64,000 nt of DNA from Brucella thiophenivorans (GTDB lineage Bacteria > Pseudomonadota > Alphaproteobacteria > Rhizobiales > Rhizobiaceae), in assembly GCF_002252445.1 (NCBI RefSeq), contig NZ_NNRJ01000051.1, forward strand, positions 186,001-250,000. Direction: 5' to 3'. Positions 58,027 through 64,000 of the stretch are shown piece after piece. Numbering within the stretch: position 1 is the stretch's first letter; each line of letters opens with the position of its first letter. Made by a program: the position numbers and the translations under genes. The notes below the pieces were generated by a model, which saw only the letters and a program-made list of their open reading frames with translations, was not told the DNA's origin and did no database searches.

Positions 58027-58101
58027 GCGGGTGTAGCTCAGGGGTAGAGCACAACCTTGCCAAGGTTGGGGTCGAGGGTTCGAATCCCTTCGCCCGCTCC
58101 A
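58027..58101 (+). tRNA. tRNA-Gly (GCC anticodon)
   Basis: All arms fold: acceptor GCGGGTG/CGCCCGC, D-arm GCTC/GAGC, anticodon stem CAACC/GGTTG with loop TTGCCAA (anticodon GCC), T-arm GAGGG-TTCGAAT-CCCTT. Discriminator T and CCA are encoded. It decodes GGC and GGT. A terminator follows 25 bp downstream. No integrase gene or attachment repeat lies next to it. Confidence 0.97.
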
Positions 58102-58423
58102 GTTTTTTCGATTGGTTTAGGCATCAAAATCCCGGCTTTGTCCGGGATTTTTGCTTTTCAGGGATAAATGTTCATTACCAATATTCGATTGGCAAGCCAG
58201 CCGGAAGCCAAGTGATTCCAGAATCACCTATTCTGAAGGAATTCAGCCTAAAGCACTCTCACGGCTCCCTGCCCTTCACTTTGTTTCGAAAACACCACAT
58301 TCGAAATCAGAAAATTACGTAAAAGCCCTTTTAAGCTTGCGGTTTCGTGTTTTGTGGCACTAAGAAAGCACCATCTCGGGCCTTTCCCCTTATTCCTGTG
58401 GCCCACAAATATGGATAGAAACA
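58102..58423. other. Intergenic region between tRNA-Gly and MHS transporter
   Basis: No gene is supported. It holds the tRNA terminator and a perfect inverted repeat GTGATTC-CA-GAATCAC at 58212-58227, followed by TTCTGAAGGAATTCAG at 58231-58246, another imperfect palindrome. These could be operators of the transporter. Confidence 0.5.
58126..58152 (+). terminator. Intrinsic terminator of tRNA-Gly
   Basis: AATCCCGG (58128-58135) pairs with CCGGGATT (58142-58149), then TTT. Confidence 0.85.
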
Positions 58424-59704
58424 ATGACTGTCGCTCAAGCAGTTGTTCCGAAGAAAAATTCTGCGCGCCGCGTTTTGGCCGCGAGCATGATCGGTACAAC
58501 AATCGAATTCTTTGATTTTTATATCTATGCAACAGCTGCGGTAATCGTGTTTCCGCATCTGTTTTTCCCCGCCAGCGACGGAAACTCAGCGCTGCTGCAA
58601 TCGCTGGCTACCTTCGCGATTGCCTTCTTCGCACGTCCTATCGGCGGCGCGCTGTTCGGTCACTTTGGTGACAAGATTGGCCGCAAGGCAACGCTTGTTG
58701 CAGCTTTGATGACAATGGGTATTTCCACCGTCGCAATTGGCTTCCTGCCAACATACGAATCCATCGGCGTATGGGCCGCACTTCTGCTGGCAATTTGTCG
58801 TCTGGGACAGGGCCTTGGACTTGGTGGTGAATGGGGCGGCGCAGTCTTGCTCGCAACCGAAAATGCACCAGAAGGCAAGCGCACGTGGTACGGCATGTTT
58901 CCACAGCTCGGCGCCCCCGTAGGATTCATTCTGGCAACAGGTATCTTCCTGGTCCTCGCTGAATTACTGACCGAAGAACAATTCATGTCGTTCGGCTGGC
59001 GTATTCCTTTCATCGCGAGTGCTCTGCTGGTTGGCGTTGGCCTCTTCATTCGTCTGAAAATTTCTGAAACACCCGAATTTCAGAAGGCAATCGACAAAGC
59101 TGAGCGCGTTGAAGTTCCTGTCGCAACACTTTTCAAGAAGCATAAATCGAGCCTGTTTTTTGGAACTATCGGCGCCGTTGCAACCTTCGTGCTTTTCTAC
59201 CTCATGACCGTGTTTTCGCTCGGTTGGGGAACGCGTGCGCTTGGCTATAGTCGCGAAGAATTCCTCATCCTTCAAATGATCGGCGTGATCTTCTTTGGCC
59301 TCACCATTCCGGTTGCTGCCATTCTTTCCGATAAGTACGGCATGCGCCCGGTGATGATCATCGTAACGGTTTTGATCGGCCTCTACGGTTTCATCATGGC
59401 TCCACTTTTCCTCAGCGGAACGACTGGCGTTCTGGCCTTCCTCATCATTGGTTTCGGTCTGATGGGCCTAACCTATGGTCCCATTGGTGCGGCACTTGCT
59501 GAACCGTTCCCGACCTCGGTTCGCTATACCGGCGCATCGCTGACCTTTAATCTAGCAGGCATTCTCGGTGCATCTGTTGCACCTTACATCGCAACATGGC
59601 TCGCGACCCATTATAGCTTCACTTATGTCGGCTATTATATGACTGCTGCAGCAGTGGTCTCGCTGATCGGCTTTGCCTTCATTTCGTTTAAACGCGGCGA
59701 ATAA
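58424..59704 (+). CDS. MFS transporter, metabolite:H+ symporter (MHS) family
   Basis: A 426-aa, 12-helix permease. MIGTTIEFFDFYIYATAAVI at helix 1 and GHFGDKIGRKATLV (motif A) are typical of MHS members such as ShiA, KgtP and ProP. GQGLGLGGEWGGAVLLATEN in helix 4 and TSVRYTGASLTFNLAGILGA near helix 11 confirm it. It lacks the C-terminal coiled coil of ProP. Probable substrate: a carboxylate or compatible solute. Confidence 0.87.
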   Translation: MTVAQAVVPKKNSARRVLAASMIGTTIEFFDFYIYATAAVIVFPHLFFPASDGNSALLQSLATFAIAFFARPIGGALFGHFGDKIGRKATLVAALMTMGISTVAIGFLPTYESIGVWAALLLAICRLGQGLGLGGEWGGAVLLATENAPEGKRTWYGMFPQLGAPVGFILATGIFLVLAELLTEEQFMSFGWRIPFIASALLVGVGLFIRLKISETPEFQKAIDKAERVEVPVATLFKKHKSSLFFGTIGAVATFVLFYLMTVFSLGWGTRALGYSREEFLILQMIGVIFFGLTIPVAAILSDKYGMRPVMIIVTVLIGLYGFIMAPLFLSGTTGVLAFLIIGFGLMGLTYGPIGAALAEPFPTSVRYTGASLTFNLAGILGASVAPYIATWLATHYSFTYVGYYMTAAAVVSLIGFAFISFKRGE

Positions 59705-59723
59705 GCTCCATTGAAATGCAAAC

Positions 59724-59762
59724 AAAAAAGCCCGCGTGGATTGATCCATGCGGGCTTTTCTT
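59724..59762. terminator. Bidirectional terminator, MHS transporter / ahpD
   Basis: AAAAGCCCGCGTGGAT pairs with ATCCATGCGGGCTTTT, one mismatch, flanked by A- and T-runs. Confidence 0.88.
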
Positions 59763-59781
59763 TTATCAACGTTTATAAATT

Positions 59782-60309
59782 TTATTCGGTGTCGGCTGCT
59801 TCGAGTGCGATAGCAACTGACTGAATTATCGCAGCAAAACGTGCAGCAGCCTGGATCGATTCTGTCGAAACACCGGCTTTGCGTAGAACGTCCTCATGCG
59901 CATCGATGCACATGCCGCAGCCATTGATAACTGATACCGCCAGCGACCAAAGCTCGAAATCGACCTTATCCACGCCCGGATTGCCGATCACATTCATACG
60001 CAGCTTTGCCGGCAGCGTGCGATACTCCTTATTGGAAGCAAGATGCACGAAGCGATAATAGACATTGTTCATGCCCATGATGGAAGCCGCAGATTGGGCA
60101 GCCTGAATAACGCTTGGGTCAACCTTACCAGCAGCTTCCGCAACGAGCGCCTTGCGCACATCTGCATTGCGCGAAGCGATACCACAAGCAACAAACAAGC
60201 CATATTTCTGCTGAGGTGTCAGCGTTTCGTCGCTCGACATGGACGATAGATTGAGACGAACATCCTTGGCGAAATCCGGGATTTTCGATTTCAGATCATC
60301 AGTGGACAT
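59782..60309 (-). CDS. ahpD: Alkyl hydroperoxide reductase AhpD (carboxymuconolactone decarboxylase fold)
   Basis: A 175-aa protein with the active CxxC pair Cys131 and Cys134 in [10 protein letters not shown], His138 and Glu119, matching the mycobacterial AhpD (Cys130, Cys133, His137, Glu118). The residue after Gly132 is Met133, where the mycobacterial enzyme has His132. It regenerates oxidised AhpC, working with lipoamide systems. It follows ahpC after 86 bp that contain an intrinsic terminator. Confidence 0.93.
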   Translation of the reverse strand: MSTDDLKSKIPDFAKDVRLNLSSMSSDETLTPQQKYGLFVACGIASRNADVRKALVAEAAGKVDPSVIQAAQSAASIMGMNNVYYRFVHLASNKEYRTLPAKLRMNVIGNPGVDKVDFELWSLAVSVINGCGMCIDAHEDVLRKAGVSTESIQAAARFAAIIQSVAIALEAADTE

Positions 60310-60352
60310 GGAACCCTCTTTAAAATGTCATGTGTCAGTTCTTGATAAACAA

Positions 60353-60374
60353 AAGGCGGGTTTTAACCCGCCTT
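60353..60374 (-). terminator. Terminator-like hairpin between ahpC and ahpD
   Basis: AAGGCGGGTT (60353-60362) pairs with AACCCGCCTT (60365-60374) and is followed, on the minus strand, by TTGTTT. It should reduce ahpD transcription relative to ahpC. Confidence 0.75.
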
Positions 60375-60395
60375 GTATCAGATAATTTATGCTGA

Positions 60396-60950
60396 TTAAG
60401 CAGCCTTAAGCGTTTCGCCACCGACTTCGCGGTTGCATGGGCAAAGCTCATCAGTCTGCAAAGCATCGAGAACACGCAGCGTGTCCTTAGGAGCGCGGCC
60501 AACATTGAGGTTGGTTGCGTAGACGTGCTGGATCGTGTTGTCTGGATCAACAACAAACGTGTAACGATATGCAACGCCATCTGGCGAACGAACACCAAGA
60601 CCGTCAACCAAAGAACCATTGGTGTCGGCAAACGACCAGATTGGCAGTTTGTTGAGATCCTGATGATCACGACGCCATGCAAGCTTCACAAATTCATTGT
60701 CGGTCGAACCGCCCAGAACGACTGCATCACGATCTTCAAAATCTGAAGCCAGACGCGCAAATTCAGCAATTTCGGTAGGGCAGACGAAGGTAAAATCTTT
60801 CGGATAGAAAAAGATGACCTTCCACTTACCTGCAAAGCTTGCTTCGGTCACTTCTTCAAACGCCGAAACGCCGTTTTCTTCGTGGAAATTGAAGCCTGGC
60901 TTAACGCCAGTTACTTTGAAAGAAGGAAGCTTGTCACCGATACCGAGCAT
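60396..60950 (-). CDS. ahpC: Peroxiredoxin AhpC (three-cysteine type)
   Basis: A 184-aa peroxiredoxin. Peroxidatic Cys57 in FTFVCPTEI, resolving cysteines Cys170 and Cys172 in DELCPCN. The three-Cys arrangement parallels mycobacterial AhpC (Cys61, 174, 176), which uses AhpD rather than AhpF. This agrees with the adjacent ahpD and the lack of ahpF. The ATG has AGGT upstream. The promoter is at 61022-61050. Confidence 0.94.
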   Translation of the reverse strand: MLGIGDKLPSFKVTGVKPGFNFHEENGVSAFEEVTEASFAGKWKVIFFYPKDFTFVCPTEIAEFARLASDFEDRDAVVLGGSTDNEFVKLAWRRDHQDLNKLPIWSFADTNGSLVDGLGVRSPDGVAYRYTFVVDPDNTIQHVYATNLNVGRAPKDTLRVLDALQTDELCPCNREVGGETLKAA

Positions 60951-61021
60951 CTCATACCTGCCTGTAAATTCGTTGTTATGCAGAAAATTCAGAAGTTTCA
61001 GAATTATCCGCTTGTGAGTCG

Positions 61022-61050
61022 TTTATAGGCACTGTAGTTCAATCGGTCAA
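61022..61050 (-). promoter_or_regulatory. Promoter of ahpC
   Basis: On the minus strand TTGACC (61050-61045) and TATAAA (61027-61022) with exactly 17 bp spacing. The OxyR-like array lies immediately upstream of the -35 box. Confidence 0.7.
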
Positions 61051-61087
61051 AGCGATTAAAACGATCCAATCCATCGATTATAACGAT
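61042..61087. promoter_or_regulatory. ATCG/CGAT operator array for the OxyR-like regulator
   Basis: Tetranucleotides AGCG (61051), CGAT (61062), ATCG (61073) and CGAT (61084) recur every 11 bp, the spacing of OxyR sites (element-N7, four times). A second ATCG-N7-CGAT pair (61042 and 61053) overlaps. The array lies between the divergent ahpC and regulator genes and ends at the regulator's ribosome-binding site. Confidence 0.65.
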
Positions 61088-61107
61088 GAGGGAATGTGTT
61101 AGATAAG

Positions 61108-62010
61108 ATGCTCAATATCAGCGTTCGACAACTCCATTACTTTATCGCGCTTGTAAAAGCCGGTTCGTTTTCGCGTGCAGCCGAGGCGGTTGGTGTCACC
61201 CAATCGACGCTTAGCGCCGCAATACAGGCTTTGGAGGCCGAAATCGGCGTCACTCTGATTGATCGCACAGGAAGGCGCATGCAGTTGCTGCCTGCGGGAG
61301 AGGATTTTTTAGACCGGGCGCGGGAAATTGTCGCTTCAATCGAAGAACTGCCCGAACATGCAAAACAAGCTGAGCGCCCTTTGACAACGCGCCTGCGTTT
61401 GGGTGTCATTCCCTCCATTGCGCCTTTCTTATTGCCAAAGGTGCTGCCTTCAACGGCCAAAGCTTTTCCAGATTTACAATTAAGCGTTCGCGAGGGGCTG
61501 ACGCGCACGCTGCTCGACACCTTGCGTTCAGGCACGCTTGATGTCGCGCTGGTGGCTCACCCCTATGATCTTGATGATTTCGAAGTCGCGGAAATCGGTA
61601 AAGATCCGTTTTTTCTTGCGGTACGAAGAGATCATGCGCTTGCTAACCGTGATCGTATTGATGCAAGCGATTTGCGGGATCAGCCATTTCTCCTGCTTGA
61701 GACCGGCCATTGTTTACGGGAACATGTGATGGCGGCGATCGGGTCAAAGCCCGCACATACCGGCGGTGACGTTCATGCAACAAGCATCATGACGCTAGTG
61801 CAGCTTGTGGAATTCGGCATGGGCGTAACGCTTTTGCCAGAGGTTGCAATCAAAGCGGGTGTGACACGCGGCAGCGAAATCAGCATCGTGCCTTATGAAG
61901 GGCAGCATAATTTCCGTTCATTGGCGCTGGTGTGGCGTGCCAATGCTGCCCGACGCAATGAATACCAGCTTTTCGCAGCCCATCTGCGTAACAAATGCAT
62001 GAAGAAATAG
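61108..62010 (+). CDS. OxyR-like LysR-family regulator (one redox cysteine)
   Basis: A 300-aa LTTR: helix-turn-helix at residues 3-60 (VRQLHYFIALVKAGSFSRAA, then QSTLSAAIQALEAEIG) and an OxyR-type effector domain with GHCLREHVM. Cys202 matches the peroxide-sensing Cys199 of E. coli OxyR, but the resolving position (nine residues on) is Ile211 instead of Cys. It might therefore sense peroxide by sulfenic acid or mixed disulfide. Divergent from ahpC. The alternative GTG start at 61096 is four codons earlier; GAGGGA at 61088 is close to it. Confidence 0.87.
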   Translation: MLNISVRQLHYFIALVKAGSFSRAAEAVGVTQSTLSAAIQALEAEIGVTLIDRTGRRMQLLPAGEDFLDRAREIVASIEELPEHAKQAERPLTTRLRLGVIPSIAPFLLPKVLPSTAKAFPDLQLSVREGLTRTLLDTLRSGTLDVALVAHPYDLDDFEVAEIGKDPFFLAVRRDHALANRDRIDASDLRDQPFLLLETGHCLREHVMAAIGSKPAHTGGDVHATSIMTLVQLVEFGMGVTLLPEVAIKAGVTRGSEISIVPYEGQHNFRSLALVWRANAARRNEYQLFAAHLRNKCMKK

Positions 62011-62012
62011 AT

Positions 62013-63086
62013 TTACAGAACACCCCATGCGCGAAAACGCCCTCGTCCGGTAATTTCCCGCAGATTAAGATCAACGATTAATTTGAGCGCGCCCTGCGGC
62101 GTAACGTTGAGCTCTTTCTCAACCATGTTGGTTGAAACAAGTGGGCTTTTCATCAACATGTCAACAAGTTGTGGCATACGAGAATTTGAACGACGGCCTT
62201 TGAGTTTACGCTGCATCTGTTCACGCGCAAGCATCAGACGATCATGCTCTTTCATCACGGTCTCAGCACCCTCCTCAATTGACGCGAAGAAGGTTTTGAG
62301 CCGAACGAGACGATTTTGCGAACGCCGCTCGTCCGGTCTTTTGGTGCGCAAACCAATGCTAATGGCTGGCAAATGCCCTGTTGCAATGCCCGACTGACGC
62401 AGATAGGCAGAGATAAGCAGGCGCCCTACCCAAGAGGAACGCTGTACAACTTCAAGAGAAAACCATGCATCATGCAAGAGCGCCGCGCGTAATAGTGGCG
62501 GAAGATGCGCTGCATTCGCAAAAACGTCGTGCCATTCCTGCAACCGCTCTTCTTCATTCCAGTCATCATCATAAAGAAGCGGATCAATCTCCGGCGATTG
62601 TTGCTTTGGTTTTTCCTGAATAACGCCTTTCAGCAATGCATCTGTGTGCGCCAAAAGCGCATCAATGTCCTCAAACAGAGGATCGCTATCTCTCTCATCC
62701 GGCTCATTATAGTCTTTAGCCGGTTCTACGCGCACTTCGATATTCCGGCCCAGTAATTGACGAATACCGGCAGTACTCAAGGCCCAGCTTGCCGAACGTC
62801 CGGCAATCTGACGTCGCAAGCGCAGCACAGAGTGAGCGATTGTTAGCGCGTGGCTTGGCATGCGCGTATCCATCAATGCATCGTGCAGCACCAGATCCTC
62901 AAGATGCACCAGCTCACCCTCAAGCCACATGGAGGCAACCGCGTCGTGCATATGCATGCGCTCGATCATACCCTCGCGGATCGGTGAGCGGGCAAGCCGC
63001 TCGTCGAGCCTCGTTAATGCAGCCGTGGCATTAGCTACGGGCATGAAAAGCTCATCGAGCGGCAGCTTGTCAATTTCATAAGCCAT
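62013..63086 (-). CDS. RHE_PE00001-family protein (DUF1612, helix-turn-helix)
   Basis: A 357-aa protein of a family named from Rhizobium etli plasmid genes. It begins MAYEIDKLPLDELFMPVANA and has HDAVASMWLEGELVHLEDLV, a Fic-N-like block (S.IEGE), then a variable middle (residues 130-200) and a basic C-terminal half with a putative HTH near residue 320 (LVDMLMKSPLVSTNMVEKEL, then NVTPQGALKLI). ATG 63086 is used; a longer frame to 63155 overlaps the dehydrogenase. Function unknown; DNA binding is inferred. It ends two bases from the OxyR-like stop. Confidence 0.75.
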   Translation of the reverse strand: MAYEIDKLPLDELFMPVANATAALTRLDERLARSPIREGMIERMHMHDAVASMWLEGELVHLEDLVLHDALMDTRMPSHALTIAHSVLRLRRQIAGRSASWALSTAGIRQLLGRNIEVRVEPAKDYNEPDERDSDPLFEDIDALLAHTDALLKGVIQEKPKQQSPEIDPLLYDDDWNEEERLQEWHDVFANAAHLPPLLRAALLHDAWFSLEVVQRSSWVGRLLISAYLRQSGIATGHLPAISIGLRTKRPDERRSQNRLVRLKTFFASIEEGAETVMKEHDRLMLAREQMQRKLKGRRSNSRMPQLVDMLMKSPLVSTNMVEKELNVTPQGALKLIVDLNLREITGRGRFRAWGVL

Positions 63087-63135
63087 GTCCGCATATCGCA
63101 ATTGATCATGGGAAAAGGCAAACGAAAATGCTTGG

Positions 63136-64000
63136 TTAGAGCAGAACTTCCGCAACTTTTACAGTGCGGCCTTCCTTGACGGAAAGAAGAGCTGCTTCGG
63201 CAAGCGCCAAGGCCTGCAATCCATCTTCTGCCGAAGGTGTTGGCGCTTTACCGCTGTCAATCGCATCAATGAAAGAGGCAATTTCCGCAGCATAAGCATC
63301 TGTATAGCGCGTCATGAAAAAATCATGCAGCGGAGGACGCGTGTAACCTTCCTTTGAAGCGACTTCGATGGAAACCGGGCGCTGGTTTTCAGCAGAAACT
63401 GCACCCTCCGAGCCATGCACTTCGATGCGCTGATCATAGCCATAAGAAGCCCGACGCGAATTTGAAATCACGCATTGGCGACCCGTAGCGGTGGTCAGAA
63501 TCACGCTTGCACTATCGAAATCGCCTAGCTCACCAATTTGGGGATCGACCAGAACCGACGCAGATGCAGAAACCGTTGCAATTTCTTCGCCCAGTAGAAA
63601 ACGCGCCATGTCAAAATCATGGATTGTCATATCACGGAAGATACCACCGGAAACCTTGATATATCCCGCAGGCGGTGCCCCTGGATCGCGGCTGGTGATG
63701 GTGACCATTTCAACCTTGCCGATGCGACCATCATCAATCGCTTTGCGAACGGCCGCAAAATGCGGATCGAACCGGCGATTGAAGCCAAGCATGACCTTGC
63801 CGCCGGTTTCCCCAATAACGCCAAGGCAGGCGCGTACGCGCTCAATATTCAAATCAATCGGCTTTTCGCAGAAAACCGCCTTGCCGGCCCGCGAAAACCG
63901 TTCAATCAGATCGGCATGGGTGTTGGTCGGCGTGCAGATTAGCACCGCATCCACGTCAGATGATTTTTCAATCTCCTCAATCGTGCGAACATCTGCTCCA
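63136..64000 (-). CDS. Inositol 2-dehydrogenase-like oxidoreductase (Gfo/Idh/MocA), 5' end missing
   Basis: At least 287 aa; the gene continues beyond the right edge. It has the family EKPIDLNIERV motif (catalytic Lys), then GFNRRFDPHFAAVRKAIDDG and GGIFRDMTIHDFDMARFL (substrate-site Asp/His), the order seen in IolG. The N-terminal Rossmann strand is outside the window. Inositol use in this group involves several paralogues, so the substrate is not certain. C-terminus SVKEGRTVKVAEVLL. Confidence 0.85.
   Translation of the reverse strand, partial: GADVRTIEEIEKSSDVDAVLICTPTNTHADLIERFSRAGKAVFCEKPIDLNIERVRACLGVIGETGGKVMLGFNRRFDPHFAAVRKAIDDGRIGKVEMVTITSRDPGAPPAGYIKVSGGIFRDMTIHDFDMARFLLGEEIATVSASASVLVDPQIGELGDFDSASVILTTATGRQCVISNSRRASYGYDQRIEVHGSEGAVSAENQRPVSIEVASKEGYTRPPLHDFFMTRYTDAYAAEIASFIDAIDSGKAPTPSAEDGLQALALAEAALLSVKEGRTVKVAEVLL

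Noticed and set aside
58027..58423. Possible genomic-island attachment site at tRNA-Gly
   Set aside because: No integrase gene and no direct repeat of the tRNA 3' end are present in the window.

Overview
The window looks like a chromosomal segment of an alphaproteobacterium of the Brucella/Ochrobactrum group (order Hyphomicrobiales). The reasons are the PhaA-type fused Mrp antiporter, the CydDCABX order, the RHE_PE00001-family regulator known from rhizobial replicons, the P1 peptidase related to DmpA of Ochrobactrum, the intermediate GC content and the rhizobial-style intergenic repeats. This assignment is inference from gene content; no database search was run. About 56 protein genes and one tRNA gene fill the window. 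Apart from one IS30-family insertion there is no prophage, CRISPR array or integron.

Layout: 1-3230 holds the end of a transglutaminase/Anbu proteasome-like operon, a nitroreductase and an FAD/NAD(P)-binding protein. 3557-9581 is a complete Mrp (Pha) cation/proton antiporter operon. 9743-16771 is a regulator plus cydDC (thiol exporter) plus cydABX (cytochrome bd oxidase), apparently one operon with a near-perfect palindromic operator in front. 17235-22189 is the branched-chain 2-oxoacid dehydrogenase operon. 22238-29617 carries SURF1, a small unrecorded ORF, a soluble FtsK, a P1 peptidase, an MFS transporter and AlkB. 29724-35172 is a peptide ABC transporter with fused ATPases. An IS30 copy follows, then an envelope cluster (OmpA-like coiled-coil protein, DUF2778 L,D-transpeptidase-like protein, diguanylate cyclase) and an exonuclease.

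43321-52935 is a nine-gene minus-strand catabolic operon (GntR regulator, aldehyde dehydrogenase, SDR, five-part peptide-type ABC importer, amidase) whose substrate is unknown. 53052-56374 pairs a LysR regulator with a divergent ankyrin/deaminase/transporter operon. Two more MFS transporters flank tRNA-Gly(GCC). 59782-62010 is a peroxide defence module: ahpC and ahpD divergent from a single-cysteine OxyR-like regulator, with a clear 11-bp-phased binding array placed against the ahpC -35 box. The window ends with an RHE_PE00001-family regulator and a truncated inositol dehydrogenase-like gene.

The strongest unexplained signals are the catabolic operon of unknown substrate, the ATCG/CGAT operator array with its OxyR variant lacking the resolving cysteine, the cyd operon leader (palindrome and a hairpin between Shine-Dalgarno and start), and the periplasmic ankyrin/deaminase operon.
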